Origin: Porticoccaceae bacterium
GTDB taxonomy: Bacteria > Pseudomonadota > Gammaproteobacteria > Pseudomonadales > Porticoccaceae
Direction: 5' to 3'
NCBI GenBank assembly: GCA_023229065.1
Contig: JALNZZ010000008.1
Span: forward strand, 1 to 30,340
DNA: 30,340 nucleotides
Made by a program: the position numbers and the translations under genes. The notes below the pieces were generated by a model. That model searched no databases and was not told where the DNA came from. It worked only from the letters and a program-made list of their open reading frames with translations. Below are positions 27,747 to 30,340 of the stretch, piece by piece; within the stretch, counting starts at the first letter, position 1, and the number at the start of each line of letters is the position of its first letter.

Positions 27747-28003
27747 CCTGGCACCCGGTTATCGGAGATCCACACAAAGCCTTTCTTGGGCTGGGGTTAG
27801 GCCCCGGCGATGGCGTGGGTGTTGTCGGCAAGGGTATCTACAAGCGCGCCACTGAGCGGCAGGTGGTGCGGCTCACCGTGATCAAATACAGCGGCCTGGG
27901 TGTACTGGGGCGTGACGAGAGCGGAGCCGCTCGCCGGGTGCGATGGTATCGGGTGGTGAGCTACGAAAAACGGCCACCGCAGCAGCCTCTCGCCAAGTCG
28001 TGA
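27743..28003 (+). CDS. Accessory operon gene 5, unknown function
   Basis: 86 residues, TTG 27743 with GGAG eight bases upstream and a 4-base overlap with the previous stop. Glycine-rich N-terminal half (KAFLGLGLGPGDGVGVVGKG) followed by beta strands (ERQVVRLTVIKYSGLGVLGR, RVRWYRVVSYEKRP). The composition suggests a small beta-barrel. No family recognised. Confidence 0.5.
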   Translation: MTWHPVIGDPHKAFLGLGLGPGDGVGVVGKGIYKRATERQVVRLTVIKYSGLGVLGRDESGAARRVRWYRVVSYEKRPPQQPLAKS

Positions 28004-28038
28004 CGCTATGGTCGAGCTCCTACACACAGGAGGAAGCC

Positions 28039-28158
28039 ATGCAAAAGAGCAACTTTTACTGCCGCCTGACTCAGCAGGCGGTTGTCATCACATCGGCGGA
28101 ACACGTTGTCTCGGGGCTCGGCAGCAGCGCTGGGATCGTGCAGCGCGAGCATCAGTGA
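28039..28158 (+). CDS. 39-residue protein at the end of the accessory operon
   Basis: ATG 28039 with a very good AGGAGG site. The product (MQKSNFYCRLTQQAVVITSA, then EHVVSGLGSSAGIVQREHQ) is short but compositionally sensible. It faces the tail-fibre genes across a hairpin at 28214-28235. Function unknown. Confidence 0.5.
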   Translation: MQKSNFYCRLTQQAVVITSAEHVVSGLGSSAGIVQREHQ

Positions 28159-28213
28159 TCGCGTGAGTGCCCTCAGAGCTTTGACGATAGGTGCGCTTTG
28201 AGGCATCTGGATA

Positions 28214-28235
28214 GGTGGGCGGGCACTAGCCCACC
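28214..28235. terminator. Hairpin between convergent operons
   Basis: GGTGGGC/GCCCACC, a perfect 7-bp stem with an 8-base loop, without a U-tract on either side. Located between the converging accessory operon and tail-fibre genes; possibly a bidirectional transcription block. Confidence 0.4.
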
Positions 28236-28250
28236 AGCTTCCTGCCCCAC

Positions 28251-28964
28251 CTAGTAGTCATTCGACGCCAGGCTGAAGCCGCGACCCGGACCCCAGATGA
28301 TGATGGCAGCGCCGTCTGCACCCATGGTTACACTACTGCCGGATGCATTACCTGCACCGCCGCCGCCGGCGGCTGCGCCGTAAAGCTGGGTGAACGTACT
28401 CCCCGCTGCTTGCTTTGCTGACCAGCCGGTGTTGCTGAAATTAACGCCCGTACCCCCTCTGCCCGCGAACGGCGCCGGCAATGTTCCATTCAAGCCAGCC
28501 GCCGACCCTCCCTGGTTAAAATTACCATTCGCACCGGAGAATTTGTTAGCGCCTACACTGGTGGCGGCTGACCCCCCCACACCATTGTTATAATAGCCCG
28601 GCGACGATGTCAGCTGGAATGCGCGACCGGGGCGAGCTAGTACAATCTGACCACCCGGACCTGACATCGCGGAAACGCCATCACCGTCGGACCCGGAGTT
28701 CGGGTTCCCAGCACCTACAGCTATTCCTATGGATTGCCCCGGTGTTACCGAGACATTATTAGTCCATGCACATGCGCCACCACCACCCGCAGCGCCGCCC
28801 GTTGACGGATACTGCGAGCCATCGCCACCGGCCCCCACAACCGCACAGCAGATTCTATAGACGCCCGCAGGGACGGTGAAATAATATGTACCAGGACTGG
28901 TGTATATCCGCTGTCCACGAGGTGGAGCCGTGGCCGCCATTAGCAACTTCCGGGCTAAAATCAT
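28251..28964 (-). CDS. Glycine-rich tail fibre / adhesin-type protein
   Basis: 237 residues from ATG 28964, in ATGA overlap with the upstream fibre gene. A short N-terminal segment leads to RIYTSPGTYYFTVPAGVYRI, the usual 'PG.y.ftvPaGv..i' start of phage glycine-rich tail proteins. Many Gly-rich runs follow (GGAAGGGGACAW; PNSGSDGDGVSA), ending SVTMGADGAAIIIWGPGRGF. Such domains form polyglycine-II-like lattices in receptor-binding tips. Last gene of the tail operon, so likely the host-specificity determinant. Confidence 0.8.
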   Translation of the reverse strand: MILARKLLMAATAPPRGQRIYTSPGTYYFTVPAGVYRICCAVVGAGGDGSQYPSTGGAAGGGGACAWTNNVSVTPGQSIGIAVGAGNPNSGSDGDGVSAMSGPGGQIVLARPGRAFQLTSSPGYYNNGVGGSAATSVGANKFSGANGNFNQGGSAAGLNGTLPAPFAGRGGTGVNFSNTGWSAKQAAGSTFTQLYGAAAGGGGAGNASGSSVTMGADGAAIIIWGPGRGFSLASNDY

Positions 28965-29947
28965 ACGACCCCCACCGCTGCGCCGTAGAGAGTTCCGCCA
29001 ACTTTCCAGAGCACGATGGTGGTGTAGCCGGAGGTTTTCAGGGTTGGGGCTGCGCCCGATACTGTGTGCCAGGTCATGGGCGGCCAGGTGATCGTGCGTG
29101 CCGAGCCGTCATTGATCATTAGCGTGATCGACTCGCCGGCGGCCAGCGCGTCAGTTGGGGCCGAATTGGCAGAGAGCGTCCAGGTCTGGATGGTCCCATT
29201 CGCCGGGTCGAGCGCGGGCGTTGTGCCGCTGAGCGCGTAGATCTCTTCAGGGCCGATTGGGGTATCGCCCCACGTGTTGTCGCCGCGCAAGACTTGGGTT
29301 GCATTTCGGGTGCCACTGGCGCCGAGCCTCTCCACCGCCACGGTGCCTTTTGTGAGGTTGCTGGCGTCGTTGGCCCCCAAGTTTTCTCTAGCATCTTCCG
29401 CGTTGCCGGCGCCTGTGCCGCCATCCGCCACGGCCAGGTCTGTGATCCCTTCGATTTTACCGCCAGTAATGTTGACGCTGTTTGCCTGCTGCGCGGCCAT
29501 TGAGCCAAAGCCTTGCACTGCCGCCTCGATCAGTCGCACCCGCTCGGGCAGGCCCATCAGCCAGTGGGCGGCGAGGCCGGGCGCGATACCGGTGCTGCCG
29601 GTGAAGTTGCCCTGGGCGTCATAGGTGATGGTGGCGGTGCCGATGGTTAGCCAGGTGGTGCCGCTGTCGCTGCTGTAGTCCACCACCATTGCTTGCGGCT
29701 TGCCCTTGGGGCCGCCGGATGCGCCCCAGGTGATGGTGAGGCGTACCCGCTCGGTGCCCTTGCTGTAGAGCCACTGGGCGGGCTGGGCAGGTGTGCCGCC
29801 GCTGACGGCCAGTTGCCAGCCCATGAGGGCGCCGGAGATGGCGGCGTCGCGCAGCCAGAGCAAGTTTTCGCGCGTATGCGTAAATACTGAGGTCCCGTCA
29901 CCGGTCGTCGGATCTGGCTTCAGCGGCTCGAAGTCGACATAGCTCAT
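28961..29947 (-). CDS. Tail fibre protein
   Basis: 328 residues from ATG 29947 with AAGGGA upstream; the frame is open further upstream but that part overlaps the J-like gene. The N-terminal ~180 residues (MSYVDFEPLKPDPTTGDG, then LLWLRDAAISGALMGWQLAV) probably attach to the tail tip. The middle has the phage fibre repeat form VADGGTGAGNAEDARENLGA with SNLTKGTVAVERLGASGTRN. The C-terminal beta part (SITLMINDGSARTITWPPM) resembles trimeric fibre shafts. It follows the J-like gene, as fibre genes do in many siphoviruses. Confidence 0.85.
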   Translation of the reverse strand: MSYVDFEPLKPDPTTGDGTSVFTHTRENLLWLRDAAISGALMGWQLAVSGGTPAQPAQWLYSKGTERVRLTITWGASGGPKGKPQAMVVDYSSDSGTTWLTIGTATITYDAQGNFTGSTGIAPGLAAHWLMGLPERVRLIEAAVQGFGSMAAQQANSVNITGGKIEGITDLAVADGGTGAGNAEDARENLGANDASNLTKGTVAVERLGASGTRNATQVLRGDNTWGDTPIGPEEIYALSGTTPALDPANGTIQTWTLSANSAPTDALAAGESITLMINDGSARTITWPPMTWHTVSGAAPTLKTSGYTTIVLWKVGGTLYGAAVGVV

Positions 29948-29948
29948 A

Positions 29949-30340
29949 TCAAATTCCCTTAAAAAGCCACCGGACCGGGCGCGCGACCTGGTCGCCGGCG
30001 GCGTCGAAAACATACACATCAAAGGTGGTGGGGTTGCCGGGCGCCACGTTGTCATACGTGGCGCTGGCGGCGGTGGCGCCCTGGGGCGTGAGGGTGATGA
30101 CTTGCACGGCGGTGTACTCCCGATCGAGGGTGACGGTGGCCGGGCCGCTGGCGCTGGTGAGGATCTCGCCCGACTCCTCTCGCGCCTGGGCATCGATGCG
30201 CAGCACGACCTCGGTGTCGCGCACGTGGATGATGCTGCCTGGCGCAGCGGTGAGTCGGGCGCGGGCGTAGCGGGCAGAGGCTTTGACACTGAGGGTTGCT
30301 TGCGGCTCCCAGGTGACCCCGTCGTCGCTAAGCTCCAGGG
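29949..30340 (-). CDS. Tail tip protein, lambda J-like (C-terminal end, cut by window edge)
   Basis: About 130 codons are visible, open to the right edge, ending TGA at 29949. The end TTFDVYVFDAAGDQVARPVR with WLFKGI, preceded by VQVITLTPQGATAASATYDN, has the form of the C-terminus of J/TipJ-type central tail proteins. An earlier segment (GVTWEPQATLSVKASARYAR) fits a fibronectin-like domain. The protein sits at the tail tip and joins fibres to the tube. The bulk of the gene is outside the window. Confidence 0.75.
   Translation of the reverse strand, partial: LELSDDGVTWEPQATLSVKASARYARARLTAAPGSIIHVRDTEVVLRIDAQAREESGEILTSASGPATVTLDREYTAVQVITLTPQGATAASATYDNVAPGNPTTFDVYVFDAAGDQVARPVRWLFKGI

Noticed and set aside
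29948..30289. N-terminal extension of the tail fibre frame
   Set aside because: It reads as low-complexity Pro/Ser/Arg, while the other frame encodes the recognisable J-like C-terminus; a good ribosome binding site precedes ATG 29947.

Overview
The window reads as part of a temperate siphovirus with HK97-type head genes and a lambda-like layout. The host is probably a GC-rich gammaproteobacterium: the att core resembles the 3' end of a tRNA-Ala gene, and CsrA, TraR/DksA and SleB-type proteins fit that group. I cannot name the host genus from sequence. Genes are tightly packed with many ATGA/TGATG overlaps. The integration site has phage genes on both sides (integrase on the left, accessory and tail-fibre genes on the right), so this is the attP (free or circular phage) arrangement rather than an integrated prophage. 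The genome is incomplete here: the left end cuts the tape-measure gene and the right end cuts a lambda J-like tail-tip gene, so the rest of the tail-tip genes lies outside.

Left part, all minus strand and read leftward from about 14,400: late antiterminator Q, late promoter region with three tandem terminators, holin, SleB-type endolysin, lipoprotein, DUF1353 protein, HNH nuclease, small and large terminase, portal, ClpP-like protease, major capsid protein, head-tail connectors, tail terminator, tail tube, tail chaperones joined by a -1 frameshift, tape measure.

Middle part (14,453-20,900), early leftward operon and immunity region: a Cro-like gene leads a minus-strand operon of small genes, a TraR/DksA zinc finger protein, a dATP/dGTP diphosphohydrolase-like protein, two related winged-helix proteins, a lambda O-like initiator carrying iterons inside its gene, and DnaB helicase. 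A short repressor faces the other way. Five copies of a 16-bp operator (AACCC...GGGTT) sit in two promoter regions at 22-23 bp spacing.

Right-centre (20,898-26,164), rightward early operon: small genes of mostly unknown role, an ANT-like protein, an ASCH-like protein, a decayed Lar-like gene, excisionase and tyrosine integrase, then a terminator, integrase arm-type repeats and the att core.

Right end: a plus-strand accessory module (csrA, then a six-gene set with a near-consensus promoter overlapped by a perfect 19-bp inverted repeat, including probable ribbon-helix-helix and HTH proteins), facing the minus-strand tail-fibre genes. This module and the membrane or secreted genes placed in the immunity arms are the best candidates for undescribed functions.
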